Position numbers and translations under genes: made by a program | Source of the DNA: Bacillota bacterium | GTDB lineage: Bacteria > Bacillota > Clostridia > Lachnospirales > Lachnospiraceae | Reading direction: 5' to 3' | NCBI GenBank assembly: GCA_023412855.1 | Contig: JAEZRJ010000043.1 | Location: 1-51,649 of the forward strand | Length of the DNA stretch: 51,649 nucleotides | Part shown: piece after piece, positions 33,886 to 43,121 of the stretch | How positions within the stretch are numbered: the first letter of the stretch is position 1 | Layout: each line of letters starts with the position of its first letter | The notes under the pieces: generated by a model | The model's database searches: none | The model's input: the letters and a program-made list of their open reading frames with translations, nothing else | Told to the model about the DNA's origin: nothing

Positions 33886-35679
33886 ATGAAAGCAAAAAGA
33901 ATTACAGCATTGCTTATGGCAGCAGTAATGACTGCTTCTCTGGCAGCCTGCGGCGGCACCGGCACCACAGCGGCGACGGCTGAGCCTGCGGATGAAGTGG
34001 CGGATGAGGAAACAACCGGAACAGATGACGCGGCGGGGGGAGCAGCGGACACAGAGGCAGCTGATTATGATGCCATGCTGGAGGATATTATTCCTGATGA
34101 AACGGTAACGTTGGACGTATTTGACCAGCTTGCAAACTATTCCGGCGAGCAGATCGGATGGTTCGGTCAGGTCATGCTTGAGAAATTCAATGTTAAGCTG
34201 AACATCATTCCCGATCCCGACGGAGTATATGAGACCCGTATGGAATCCGGCAATCTGGGAGACATTGTTATCTGGGGACAGGACGGAGATGAATATCTTC
34301 AGGGAGTGAATAAGGGAATGCTCTTCGACTGGAATGAAGACGATATTCTGTCTGATTACGGCCCGTATATCAAGGAAAATATGCCTTATGCTCTTGACAA
34401 AAACACCAACCTTTCCGGCGGAACTACTTATGGTTTTGGTCATGACGTAGCAGTAGACCCTGCGGCTCGTCAGGATTTCATGTATACATGGGATTTACGC
34501 TGGGATCTTTACAAGGAATTAGGCTATCCTGAAATCAAGAATCTGGACGACATGGTTAACGTTCTCGCTCAGATGAAGGAAATCTGCCCTAAAGACGATA
34601 ATGGAAAGACCACATATGGCGTAGCTTTGTTCGATGACTGGGACGGCGATATGGTAATGTATGTTAAGTCCCTCGTTACTGCTTACTACGGTTACGATGA
34701 ATTCGGCTTCGGCTTCTATGATCCGGTAGGACAGAAATACATTCCCGTTCTGGAAAAAGACGGCCCTTACATGGATGCTTTGAAGTTCTACAATACGCTG
34801 TATCGTCAGGGTCTGTTAGATCCCGATTCTCAGACACAGAAATATGATGGTATGCAGGCTGACTATCAGAACGGTACTGCATTCCTCAATATCTTTAACT
34901 TCCTGGGTTCTTCCTTCTACAATTCGGAAGGCCATGCGGCAGACGGAAAAGCAATGTTCCCTTGCCCGCCTTCAGAAGCAACTCCTATCTGCTATGGACA
35001 GAACGTATACGGTTCCAATAGAATCTGGTCCATCGGCGCGAAAACGGAATATCCGGAACTTTGCATGGCAATCATCAACTGGCTGGCAACTCCGGAAGGC
35101 CGTATGACAGCAGAATATGGTCCCAAGGACGTATGCTGGTACTACGATGAGAACGGTAAGATACAGTTTACCGACCTCGGACGTGCGGCTAAGATGGATA
35201 TTAAGACAGAAATGACCGACGGATATTCAGGATCCTTCGATGACGGCGGTTTCAAGATGAACAACAGCACATGGGGCATCGACGCGGCAAACCCGGATTC
35301 CAATGGCGAGACTTATAACTACAGAAAATGGGAAAGCTTTGTAGCAGAGCCTCAGTCCGACATAGAAGCGGATTGGAGAGAGCATACCGGCGCTAAGACT
35401 CCGGATGAGTATATGGGAACTACTAATTTCAAGCTGTCCCTTGGAACAACTTATTCCACATCTCCTAAGTCCGATGAACTCACGGTTCTTTGGAATCAGG
35501 TAAAAGAATGTATTAAGATGGAATCATGGAAAGCGATCTATGCAAAATCCGATGAGGAATTCAACAGCATCATCGACAACATGATTACTCAGGCAAAAGA
35601 CTATGGTTATGATCAGTGCGTTGAGTTCCAGCAGAACGAAGCGACCTTGAGAAAAGCTGCTGAAGACGCTGTAAAATAA
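33886..35679 (+). CDS. Extracellular solute-binding lipoprotein (LplA-like), oligosaccharide type
   Basis: 597 residues. The lipobox is LAAC with Cys22, followed by an Ala/Glu/Asp/Thr-rich linker to about residue 62. The mature domain starts VTLDVFDQLANYSGEQIGWF and contains the WDLRWDLYKELGYPEI region typical of large LplA/family-1 binding proteins. A paralogue is encoded at 38413. It should bind the oligosaccharide imported by the two permeases encoded upstream. Confidence 0.9.
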   Translation: MKAKRITALLMAAVMTASLAACGGTGTTAATAEPADEVADEETTGTDDAAGGAADTEAADYDAMLEDIIPDETVTLDVFDQLANYSGEQIGWFGQVMLEKFNVKLNIIPDPDGVYETRMESGNLGDIVIWGQDGDEYLQGVNKGMLFDWNEDDILSDYGPYIKENMPYALDKNTNLSGGTTYGFGHDVAVDPAARQDFMYTWDLRWDLYKELGYPEIKNLDDMVNVLAQMKEICPKDDNGKTTYGVALFDDWDGDMVMYVKSLVTAYYGYDEFGFGFYDPVGQKYIPVLEKDGPYMDALKFYNTLYRQGLLDPDSQTQKYDGMQADYQNGTAFLNIFNFLGSSFYNSEGHAADGKAMFPCPPSEATPICYGQNVYGSNRIWSIGAKTEYPELCMAIINWLATPEGRMTAEYGPKDVCWYYDENGKIQFTDLGRAAKMDIKTEMTDGYSGSFDDGGFKMNNSTWGIDAANPDSNGETYNYRKWESFVAEPQSDIEADWREHTGAKTPDEYMGTTNFKLSLGTTYSTSPKSDELTVLWNQVKECIKMESWKAIYAKSDEEFNSIIDNMITQAKDYGYDQCVEFQQNEATLRKAAEDAVK

Positions 35680-35745
35680 TAGCGCGGGAAGCAGTTGAAG
35701 CAGTAGTAAACAAGTATATAATAATAGGTGATAATGTGTGATGGG

Positions 35746-35785
35746 ATTCTAGGGCTCCAAATGCGGGGCCTTAGAATTTCTAGTT
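35746..35785 (+). terminator. Terminator or attenuator after the binding-protein gene
   Basis: ATTCTAGGGC... pairs with ...GGCCTTAGAAT followed by TTTCTAGTTT. It would reduce expression of the YesL-like gene relative to the binding protein. Confidence 0.7.
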
Positions 35786-35806
35786 TGAAAGGAATGTGGC
35801 GGAACG

Positions 35807-36430
35807 ATGAAGTTTTTCAGTGTAGATAGTTCTCTCTATCGTTTTCTATCGAGGTTTTTGGATGTAATGAAGCTGAATTTTCTCTGGATTTTATTCAGTC
35901 TCCCCATTTTGACCGCGGGAGCGTCTACGGCAGCAGCTATGTCCGTAGCGTTGAAAATGGCCGATGATGAGGAAGGCTATATCGGAAGGGGCTTTGTGAA
36001 AGCCTTTAAGGAAAACTGGAAGCAGGGAACCTTGCTGGGAATCATTACTGCTATCGCTTTCTATGCGGTCTATCTGGACTTCGAACTGGTGCGGGCATCC
36101 GAGGACGGCTCCGTGCTGCTTCTCATTATAGGGATAGTATCGGCCTTCGTGGCAGTCATGGCGCTTTCCTATTCCTTTCCGCTCATTGCCCGGTATGAGA
36201 ACACTTTGTCTCGAACCATTCAGAATTCTCTTCACATTTCGAGAAGGTTTTTCGGGCGCACACTTCTTATGCTGGTCATAATCTGGATTGAATTTCTCAT
36301 TCTGCAATTTAATGAAATCATGCTGTTTTTCGCAATCATTATCGGACCGGGCCTGATTATTTTTACGATAGCGGCCTTCAGCAAGCGAATCTTCGTGATG
36401 CTTGAGAAGGAAATGGAGACAGAGGCATAG
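35807..36430 (+). CDS. DUF624 (YesL-like) membrane protein
   Basis: 207 residues with about five helices. The N-terminal FLDVMKLNFLWILFSLPILTAG is the DUF624 signature, and GRGFVKAFKENWKQGTLLG follows as in YesL. These proteins recur in operons with YesM/YesN kinases and LplA-type importers; their role is not known. AAAGGAATG lies before the start. Confidence 0.85.
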   Translation: MKFFSVDSSLYRFLSRFLDVMKLNFLWILFSLPILTAGASTAAAMSVALKMADDEEGYIGRGFVKAFKENWKQGTLLGIITAIAFYAVYLDFELVRASEDGSVLLLIIGIVSAFVAVMALSYSFPLIARYENTLSRTIQNSLHISRRFFGRTLLMLVIIWIEFLILQFNEIMLFFAIIIGPGLIIFTIAAFSKRIFVMLEKEMETEA

Positions 36431-36521
36431 CGCTGACTGTCCGATGTTAGGATGACATGTTTTTTATAAGCGTTATGGGAATAAGGAACAGCAAGCAAAA
36501 GGAGCGGCTTACAGGTTACTG

Positions 36522-36633
36522 TTCACTCCGTTCTCAGCAACGCATGATGTTCTGCAATGCAAACTTTTTGCATTTAAATTCGCTTTGCGAAGCAGAAACC
36601 ATCTCTTGCATCACGTTCTTACGTAGCTTAACA
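36522..36633 (-). repeat. Dispersed ~111-bp intergenic repeat, copy 2
   Basis: The reverse complement runs from TGTTAAGCTACGTAAGAACG to GAGAACGGAGTGAA. It is about 80% identical by eye to 5235-5345. It sits between two convergent genes. Confidence 0.75.
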
Positions 36634-36657
36634 CTTGCTGTTAAGCTACGTAAGAAC
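36615..36657. terminator. Perfect 19-bp hairpin between convergent genes
   Basis: GTTCTTACGTAGCTTAACA, loop CTTGC, then its exact complement. It overlaps one end of the dispersed repeat and lies just before the stop of the response-regulator gene. It has no clear T-run, so it may be part of the repeat rather than a terminator. Confidence 0.6.
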
Positions 36658-36665
36658 AGTAACGC

Positions 36666-38243
36666 TTACAGCGCTCCTTCATCTTCCAGCTTTTTGCGGT
36701 ATTCGGCAGGGCTCATGCCGATATACTTTTTAAATTTTTTATGAAAATAATCTACATTCTTATATCCTACCTGCTCAGAAATCTCATAAACTTTCAGGTT
36801 CTTTTCTTTCAGCAGTCCGAGAGACTGATCGATTCGTCTATGGTCTACATAAGAGTTGAAACTTTCCCCCAGATGCTTATTGAAGATTTTGCCCAGGTAG
36901 GCACTGTTATAGCCAAAAAGCGGGGCAATGCTTTCCAGTTTAATATTTTTTTGGAAGTTATGGTCGATATAATAGATGATATCGTCCAGAACGGTATCTC
37001 TGGAAGGATTGCCGGTAGCGCTCATGATCATATCTGTCATCTCTGAAATGTAGAGAATGATTTCATATAAGTGATGACAGCCTTCAATATGAGAAATGAC
37101 TTCCGCATTGTTGGGGAAAGGAACATTGGGGCTGCCGTAAGTATGGTTTATTTTTTCTTTGATACGCAGGTATAGGTCTGTCAGAAATAGCTTGACGGAG
37201 GAAATGTCGTTTTTCACTCCGTATAAATAATCTTCGAGTCCGGACAGAGTTTCTGCCACCATGCGCCGGTTGAAGGCCAGCAGATATCCGGTCAGCCTGT
37301 CGCTGTATTCCGTCAGAAGTCCGTTGTTTATTTCATGGTTGAGGCTTTGCACATCGGGAAGCTCTTCGAATCCCAGCGTATGCTGTCCCTGAATACAGAA
37401 AAATCTTCTGTTTTTAAGTGCCGAGGCTTCTTCATAGGAAAGGTGTATATCTTCCAAGGATGACACCGGACGTCCGTATGCCAGAAAGAGGGAAGCAAGC
37501 GGACTGCCGCTTTGTGGGCAGGAGTCTTCGTAGTGCGACAAAAAATCCTGAAATTTATTGATGGCAAAGCTTCCTTTTAAAAGAATTACTTCATTATTAT
37601 CGTTTTTAAAATAGTCGAAAGTATGATTTCCTTTATTAGTTATCTTCAGCAGCTCGGCAAAGCTATAGCCGGGGTCTGAAGGGTCACTGCTGAACTTTTC
37701 ATAGATAACTACCTGATAGATGTCCGAGGTCAGATGCAGTTCCTCCAGTTCGGATTCGGAAAGGCCGGGAGGTTGTTCTGAATCATACATCCCGGTAATC
37801 ACTTCGTAAATGATGGATTCCCTGGCTTTGCTTTTGAACAGTGCGATATTATCGGACTTGTTCTTTTCAGCGATAAGAATTTCCTTGACTTTTTCCACCG
37901 CACCCTGAAGCTCTGCCTCCTCGATGGGTTTTGTGAGATAGAAACTGGCGCCGTAACGGATGGCCGTCTGGGCGTAAGCAAAATCGGAATAGCCGCTTAA
38001 GATGATAAATTTTCCCCGATAGCCGTTTTCCCTCGCAATACGGATTATATCCGTACCGTACATTTTGGGCATGCGGATGTCTAAAAGCACAAGGTTTGGT
38101 TCAGTCTGTAAAATGGCCTGCAAAGTATCCTCGCCGTTAGCTGTTTCCCCGCAGATGGAAAAACCCATAGACTCCCAATCCATAATATATTTAAGCCCTT
38201 CCCGAATACTCGCTTCGTCGTCTGCAATCAACACCGTATACAT
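36666..38243 (-). CDS. Response regulator with AraC-type output domain (YesN-like)
   Basis: 525 residues. The receiver domain is residues 1-120, with Asp9/Asp10 acidic pocket and phosphorylated Asp55 in NLVLLDIRMPK. A central region of about 280 residues has no clear motif. The C-terminal AraC domain is APLFGYNSAYLGKIFNKHLG followed by EISEQVGYKNVDYFHKKFKK. GGGAGG lies 6 bp before the start. Partner of the sensor kinase at 29342; it probably activates the transporter and hydrolase genes of this locus. Confidence 0.92.
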   Translation of the reverse strand: MYTVLIADDEASIREGLKYIMDWESMGFSICGETANGEDTLQAILQTEPNLVLLDIRMPKMYGTDIIRIARENGYRGKFIILSGYSDFAYAQTAIRYGASFYLTKPIEEAELQGAVEKVKEILIAEKNKSDNIALFKSKARESIIYEVITGMYDSEQPPGLSESELEELHLTSDIYQVVIYEKFSSDPSDPGYSFAELLKITNKGNHTFDYFKNDNNEVILLKGSFAINKFQDFLSHYEDSCPQSGSPLASLFLAYGRPVSSLEDIHLSYEEASALKNRRFFCIQGQHTLGFEELPDVQSLNHEINNGLLTEYSDRLTGYLLAFNRRMVAETLSGLEDYLYGVKNDISSVKLFLTDLYLRIKEKINHTYGSPNVPFPNNAEVISHIEGCHHLYEIILYISEMTDMIMSATGNPSRDTVLDDIIYYIDHNFQKNIKLESIAPLFGYNSAYLGKIFNKHLGESFNSYVDHRRIDQSLGLLKEKNLKVYEISEQVGYKNVDYFHKKFKKYIGMSPAEYRKKLEDEGAL

Positions 38244-38266
38244 AGTCTACCTCCCGATTTAACTAC

Positions 38267-38295
38267 AGTATAAATGAGCATTTTGACCTTGTCAA
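38267..38295 (-). promoter_or_regulatory. Promoter of the response regulator gene
   Basis: Minus-strand TTGACA (38290-38295), a 17-bp spacer and TATACT (38267-38272). The dyad TTGACCTTGTCAA (38283-38295) overlaps the -35. Confidence 0.75.
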
Positions 38296-38364
38296 TTTTT
38301 GAAAAATCTATAATTTACCAGGTATATATTGTTTAATTTTTTCGTATTTTATTCGCTGAATTGT

Positions 38365-38373
38365 TGTTATAAT
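38365..38373 (+). promoter_or_regulatory. Extended -10 promoter of the second binding-protein operon
   Basis: TGTTATAAT with TATAAT at 38368-38373 and no good -35, which suggests dependence on an activator such as the divergent response regulator. Confidence 0.55.
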
Positions 38374-38412
38374 TTAAGTAAAAAGCTTTGTTTCAGTGAA
38401 AGAGGTGTATGC

Positions 38413-40143
38413 ATGAGATTTGGAAAGTATTGTGCTGTTATATGTATCGTCTGCCTTCTGTTTCTGATGGGTTGCGGGTTAAAGATGGACCTGGGCTACG
38501 ATGAGCCCCTCGTTGTGGATGTATTTGACAGCGTGGCCAATTACGAAGGGATGCAGTCCGGGTGGTTTGCCAAGGTGGTAAAGGACGATTTCAATATGGA
38601 ATTAAATGTGATTGCCCCGAATGTAGCGGGAGGGGGCAACACTCTTTTCGACATACGTTCGGCAGCGGGCAATCTGGGAGACTTGATCATATGCAACGGA
38701 GAGAACGATACGCTTCAAAAGCTGGTGAATTCCGGCCTGGTGCTGAATATGGAGCCTTACTTAAAAGATAAGGAAATCATGCGTTTTGAGAAGGCGATAA
38801 GAGACGTGAACAAGGATTTGTCTCCGGATGGTATCTATGCGATTCCCTCAGAGGTATCCCTGAATTCTCCGCTGACCCCCAGCGAGGGATTGGAGCCTAC
38901 CTACGGGCCGTATCTGCGCTGGGATTTGTATAAGGAACTGGGTTATCCCCAAATCGGCACCTTGGAGGATTTGCTTCCCATACTCGTGCAGATGCAGGAA
39001 CTGGAGCCCTTTGCAGAAAACGGGGAAAAAACTTATGCGTTTTCCTTTTTCAAAGACTGGGACGGAAATATGATGAATGCAGCGAAGCAGCCTTGCTGTT
39101 TTTATGGATGGGATGAACTGGGCTTCCTCCTTCTGAAGGCGGATAGCGATGAATACCAGAGCATTATCGATTCGGATTCCATGTATGTCCGCGTCCTGAA
39201 ATGGTATTTCGATGCGAACCAATTAGGCTTAGTGGACCCCCAGTCACCTACCCAGAGCTATAATGATGTGGCACAGAAGTATGAGGATGGTCAGGTATTG
39301 TATTCCCCATGGCCCTGGGTGGCGCAGATCAAATACAATACGCTGGTTAGAAAGCAGGAAGGAAAAGGCTTCATGATAGCGGATATGGCGGATATGAACA
39401 TATACTCCTACGGCTGTAACCAAAGCGGAAGCCGCAAAACAGTCATACTGGTAGGTTCACAGGCCAAAGATTCGGAGCGGCTGATGGACTTTGTAGACTG
39501 GATGTATTCCTCGGATGGCATACGCAGTATTGGCCCGCTCAGTTCAGCGGGAACAGCAGGACCGGAGGGACTGTGCTGGGAATACGATCAGGCGGGAGAG
39601 CCCCAGCTTACAGAGTTTGGCAAGAGGGCGTTGGCCGACGGGGAAGCGGAGACACCGGAGGAATGGGGAGGCGGAACATGGGCGGAAGGAATCTCCGTAT
39701 TGAACTTCATGCCGTTAGCTCCCTGTGAGGTAGATGAGGACGGATATCCATATGCTTACAGACTGTGGAATTCCGTGCAGGAAATGGAAGAGACAGCCTT
39801 GGAAAAAGACTGGAAAGAGGTTATGCAGGCGGATAACACCCGAGATTTCCTCATACAGAATGACAAGATGGTTGTTTCCCCGGGCTGCAATTTTACCTAT
39901 ACAATCAGCTCGGAGATAGAGACGCTGCGGGGGCAGTGCAGGAATGTGATTCAGAAATATTCATGGGAAATGATATTTGCCGAGGATGAGGCCGAATTTT
40001 ATCAATTATTGAGCAAGATGCAGAATGAAGTGCTGAGCCTGGGCTACGAGAAGGTGGTAGAGGTGGATATCAAGGATGCCTTAAGCTTTCAGGCAGAGCG
40101 TATCAGAGTGGTGGAGGAATATGAAAATGATAGAGAGCAATAA
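38413..40143 (+). CDS. Second LplA-like solute-binding lipoprotein
   Basis: 576 residues from the ATG at 38413, which has AGAGGTG upstream and begins a signal peptide with lipobox LMGC (Cys21). The body parallels the first binding protein: VVDVFDSVANYEGMQSGWFA at the start and RWDLYKELGYPQIGTLEDL later. No second permease pair exists, so it may deliver a different oligosaccharide to the same channel or act as a sensor partner. The 3' end overlaps the GH42 gene by 17-23 bp. Confidence 0.88.
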   Translation: MRFGKYCAVICIVCLLFLMGCGLKMDLGYDEPLVVDVFDSVANYEGMQSGWFAKVVKDDFNMELNVIAPNVAGGGNTLFDIRSAAGNLGDLIICNGENDTLQKLVNSGLVLNMEPYLKDKEIMRFEKAIRDVNKDLSPDGIYAIPSEVSLNSPLTPSEGLEPTYGPYLRWDLYKELGYPQIGTLEDLLPILVQMQELEPFAENGEKTYAFSFFKDWDGNMMNAAKQPCCFYGWDELGFLLLKADSDEYQSIIDSDSMYVRVLKWYFDANQLGLVDPQSPTQSYNDVAQKYEDGQVLYSPWPWVAQIKYNTLVRKQEGKGFMIADMADMNIYSYGCNQSGSRKTVILVGSQAKDSERLMDFVDWMYSSDGIRSIGPLSSAGTAGPEGLCWEYDQAGEPQLTEFGKRALADGEAETPEEWGGGTWAEGISVLNFMPLAPCEVDEDGYPYAYRLWNSVQEMEETALEKDWKEVMQADNTRDFLIQNDKMVVSPGCNFTYTISSEIETLRGQCRNVIQKYSWEMIFAEDEAEFYQLLSKMQNEVLSLGYEKVVEVDIKDALSFQAERIRVVEEYENDREQ

Positions 40144-42169
40144 AGTAAAAAAGATTCTTTACGGAGGAGATTATAACCCGGAGCAGTGGCCCGAGGATAT
40201 ATGGGAAGAGGACATGAGGATGTTTCGTCTGGCAAACATTGATGTGGTGACCTTAAATGTGTTCAATTGGGCGATGCTGCAGCCTCAAGAAGATGTTTAC
40301 GATTTCAGCAAGCTGGATAAGATAATGGATATGGTAAGGATAAACGGCCTAAAGGTCTGCATGGCTACCTCCACAGCAGTTCATCCCGCATGGATGGCCA
40401 GAAAATATCCTGACATTCTGCGCACCGAGCACAACGGAATAAGAAGGAAGTTCGGCAGCAGACACAACTCCTGCCCCAACAGCCCTACCTACCGAAAATA
40501 TTCCGTTCTTCTGGCGGAGAAACTGGCCGACAGATATAAGGACTACGACAACATCGTAGCATGGCATGTTTCTAACGAATACGGCGGAGAATGCTACTGC
40601 GAGAACTGTGAAAAGGCCTTCCGCACCTGGTTGACGGAAAAATACGGCACCATCGAGGAACTGAACCGGGTATGGAACATGACCTTCTGGGGACATACCC
40701 TCTATGATTTCGAAGACGTAGTGGCACCCAACATGCAATCGGAAGAGTTCCTCTGGGATACGGTGAGAACGAATTTCCAAGGAATTTCGCTGGACTATCG
40801 CAGATTCATGTCGGACAGCATACTATCCTGCTACCGCATGGAATACGAAGTATTAAAAAAGCATATGCCGGATATCCAGGTCACCACCAACCTGATGGGC
40901 TTCTACAAACTCCTGGACTATCAGAAATGGGCCCGCTATATGGACTTCGTATCATGGGATAACTACCCCTCCTTCGACACGCCCGCCTCAGAAAGCGCCA
41001 TGAACCACGAGCTGATGCGCGGATTAAAGCAAGGAAAGCCCTTCGCTCTCATGGAACAGACCCCGGGAGTAAGTAACTGGCAATCCTTCTGCACGCTGAA
41101 ACGCCCGGGAGTCATGCGCCTCCTAAGCTATCAGGCAATAGCCCACGGCTCCGACACCGTGATGTTCTTCCAGATGCGAAGGAGCATCGGAGCCTGTGAA
41201 AAGTATCACAGTGCGGTCATAGACCATGCAGGACACGAAAACACGAGAGTATTCCGGGAAGTAGCGAAGCTGGGAGAAGAACTGCACAAAATAGGCGATC
41301 AGATTCTGGGAACAAGAACCGCAGCCAAGGCAGCAATCGTTATGGACTGGGACAACTGGTGGGCATCCGAATATTCCGCCGGCCCAAGCAGGCTCATCGA
41401 CTATAAAAAGGAAATCTTCTGCTACTACCGGGCATTTTACGAAAACAACATTCCGGTGGACATTATCAGCGTAACGGATGACCTATCCCCTTACCGCCTG
41501 GTAACTGCTCCTCTCCTATACATGTGCAAAGAAGGTTTTGACGAAAAGCTCCGTGCCTACGTGAAAGACGGCGGCTGCTTCCTTACCACATATTTCAGCG
41601 GCTACGTAGAAGACCACGACCTCGTAATAACCGGCGGCTATCCCGGAAAGCTAAGGGACATTCTCGGCATCTGGGTAGAGGAATCCGACGCCATTCCCGA
41701 AGGAAAGCAGAACTCCTTCCTATACAAAGGCGAAACCTATCCCGCCGAGGTGCTGTGTGACCTTCTTCACTTAGAAGGCGCCGAAGCTCTCAGCCGGTAT
41801 CAGGAAGACTTCTATGCAGGAATGCCTGTACTGACCGTCAACCGTTACGGAAAAGGCCGGTCCTACTACGCAGCAACCCGTTCCAACCCTGATTTTTACC
41901 GCACCTTCATCAAAGACATATGCGAAGAAATGGGTATTCCCTCACTGCTGGAGGCACAGGAAGGCATAGCGTTCGGTATTGAGATTTCACGCCGCGAAAA
42001 TGAGACGGACGAATTCTTGTTCATATTAAACCATAATGATGAGGCGGTTAACCTAACCTTAACGCTTAATTCTCCATCCACTGACATTTTGACCGGGAGC
42101 ACCTATTTACCCGGAGATTCTATCACTGTTCAAGGTAAAGATGTGGTGGTTTTGAAGGGTGTGAAGTGA
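40127..42169 (+). CDS. GH42 beta-galactosidase
   Basis: About 680 residues, cytoplasmic. The GH42 barrel opens with ILYGGDYNPEQWPEDIWEED. The acid/base Glu is in AWHVSNEYGGECYCENC (about residue 151; the Cys group is a zinc site in many family members) and the nucleophile Glu in FALMEQTPGVSNW (about 310). The trimerization domain and C-terminal beta domain follow. I choose the ATG at 40127, nine bases after GGAGG, over the one at 40121. It removes terminal beta-galactose, in xyloglucan the L side chain. Confidence 0.93.
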   Translation: MIESNKVKKILYGGDYNPEQWPEDIWEEDMRMFRLANIDVVTLNVFNWAMLQPQEDVYDFSKLDKIMDMVRINGLKVCMATSTAVHPAWMARKYPDILRTEHNGIRRKFGSRHNSCPNSPTYRKYSVLLAEKLADRYKDYDNIVAWHVSNEYGGECYCENCEKAFRTWLTEKYGTIEELNRVWNMTFWGHTLYDFEDVVAPNMQSEEFLWDTVRTNFQGISLDYRRFMSDSILSCYRMEYEVLKKHMPDIQVTTNLMGFYKLLDYQKWARYMDFVSWDNYPSFDTPASESAMNHELMRGLKQGKPFALMEQTPGVSNWQSFCTLKRPGVMRLLSYQAIAHGSDTVMFFQMRRSIGACEKYHSAVIDHAGHENTRVFREVAKLGEELHKIGDQILGTRTAAKAAIVMDWDNWWASEYSAGPSRLIDYKKEIFCYYRAFYENNIPVDIISVTDDLSPYRLVTAPLLYMCKEGFDEKLRAYVKDGGCFLTTYFSGYVEDHDLVITGGYPGKLRDILGIWVEESDAIPEGKQNSFLYKGETYPAEVLCDLLHLEGAEALSRYQEDFYAGMPVLTVNRYGKGRSYYAATRSNPDFYRTFIKDICEEMGIPSLLEAQEGIAFGIEISRRENETDEFLFILNHNDEAVNLTLTLNSPSTDILTGSTYLPGDSITVQGKDVVVLKGVK

Positions 42170-42181
42170 GGGAGGTTGTGA

Positions 42182-42398
42182 AATTTCCTGCACAATAGGG
42201 AGGCTGTGGAGGGAAAGCAGGGTATGGCAAAAGTTTTCCAGCTCTGATTATGCTAGACACTGCGCTGAGCCAAAAGCAGAAATTCTTTCAGCAGTGGCTT
42301 CAAGAATTTCTTTGTCTCAGCTCCGTAGCATAAAATCGCCGGAAACCTTTTCCATACCCTGCTTTCCTTGCTGTAGTTTTTGAATTGTGCAGGAAATT
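42182..42398. repeat. Large palindromic element, ~217 bp
   Basis: The left arm starts AATTTCCTGCACAAT and the right arm ends with ATTGTGCAGGAAATT. Shared inner blocks include GAAAGCAGGGTATGG and GAAATTCTT around a centre near 42290. It is non-coding and begins 12 bp after the GH42 stop codon. Confidence 0.8.
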
Positions 42399-42459
42399 GC
42401 CAAGGTTTTCGAATGCCTCATTTCACCACCTTCGGTGGGAGAGAAGAAAGAAGAAGTGC

Positions 42460-42763
42460 GCTGAAACACAACGGAATGAGAAGAAGAAGCTGTAAATCGT
42501 GGTGAAACACAACGGAATGAGAAGAAGCTGCAAATCGTGGTGAAACACAATGGACTGAGGAGCAGAAACTGTAAACCGAGCAGAAACACAGTATACTGAG
42601 GAGCAGAAATTGTGAATCGAGCCGAAACACAACGGAATGAGAAGAAGCTGTAAATCGTGGTGAAACACAATGGAATGAGGAGAAGAAACTGTAAATCGTG
42701 CCGAAACACAGTGAAATGAAGAGTAGAAACTGTGAATCGCATTGAAACGTAGAAAAATGATAA
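42460..42763. repeat. 41-bp tandem repeat array with 120-bp higher-order period
   Basis: GAAACACA-type unit starts occur at 42463, 42504, 42542, 42583, 42624, 42662, 42703 and (as GAAACGTA) 42744. Spacings are 41, 38, 41, 41, 38, 41, 41. Units 2-3-4 resemble units 5-6-7 more than each other, giving a 120-bp super-unit. All three minus frames stay open here, but the unit length is not a multiple of three and no start signal fits. Confidence 0.88.
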
Positions 42764-42838
42764 CAAGGTTAGAGCACGGCTAACTGTCTGTGCAGCCGTA
42801 ACCCCAACTCTACCGCAGCCCAAATCGTAACGTAGCGC

Positions 42839-43068
42839 GAGACTTTCTGCGGGGGTTCTGGTTTGGAGTCGTGTAGTAAGCGGGCGTATTTTCTTAATGA
42901 AACCGTCCAGGAACCAGGGCAAACACCGCATGGATGCGGTGTTTAGGCAGCATAGTACATGGATGTACTTTGCTGCCGACCCGTCCGCAGCCATTACCGT
43001 CCCGGTTCCATTTAGAAAATACGCCCGCTTACGTCAGACGAGAAACCAGAACCCCCGCAGAAAGTCTC
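42839..43068. repeat. Inverted-repeat element with two inner hairpins, ~230 bp
   Basis: Arms at 42839-42905 and 43003-43068 are about 80% complementary (GAGACTTTCTGCGGGGGTTC against its complement at the far end). Between them lie two hairpins with the same TGGA loop: 42921-42944 (AAACACCGCA stem, perfect 10 bp) and 42946-42977 (GGCAGCA and AGTACA stems). It looks like a structured RNA or a palindromic mobile element. Confidence 0.85.
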
Positions 43069-43121
43069 TCACAACCCACCAATTACCCATCCCCCCAAAT
43101 ACAAGAAAGTGAGACTCAAAC

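Noticed and set aside
36615..36657. Confident intrinsic terminator
   Set aside because: The stem is perfect but no T-run follows on either side, so it is recorded as a hairpin with low confidence in termination.
42460..42763. CRISPR array
   Set aside because: The whole 41-bp unit is repeated with no unique spacers, and no cas genes are near.
42317..42994. Minus-strand frame of 226 codons (and two shorter ones) across the repeats
   Set aside because: All three minus frames are open because the repeat unit lacks minus-strand stops. There is no start signal, and the frame crosses palindromes and the tandem array.
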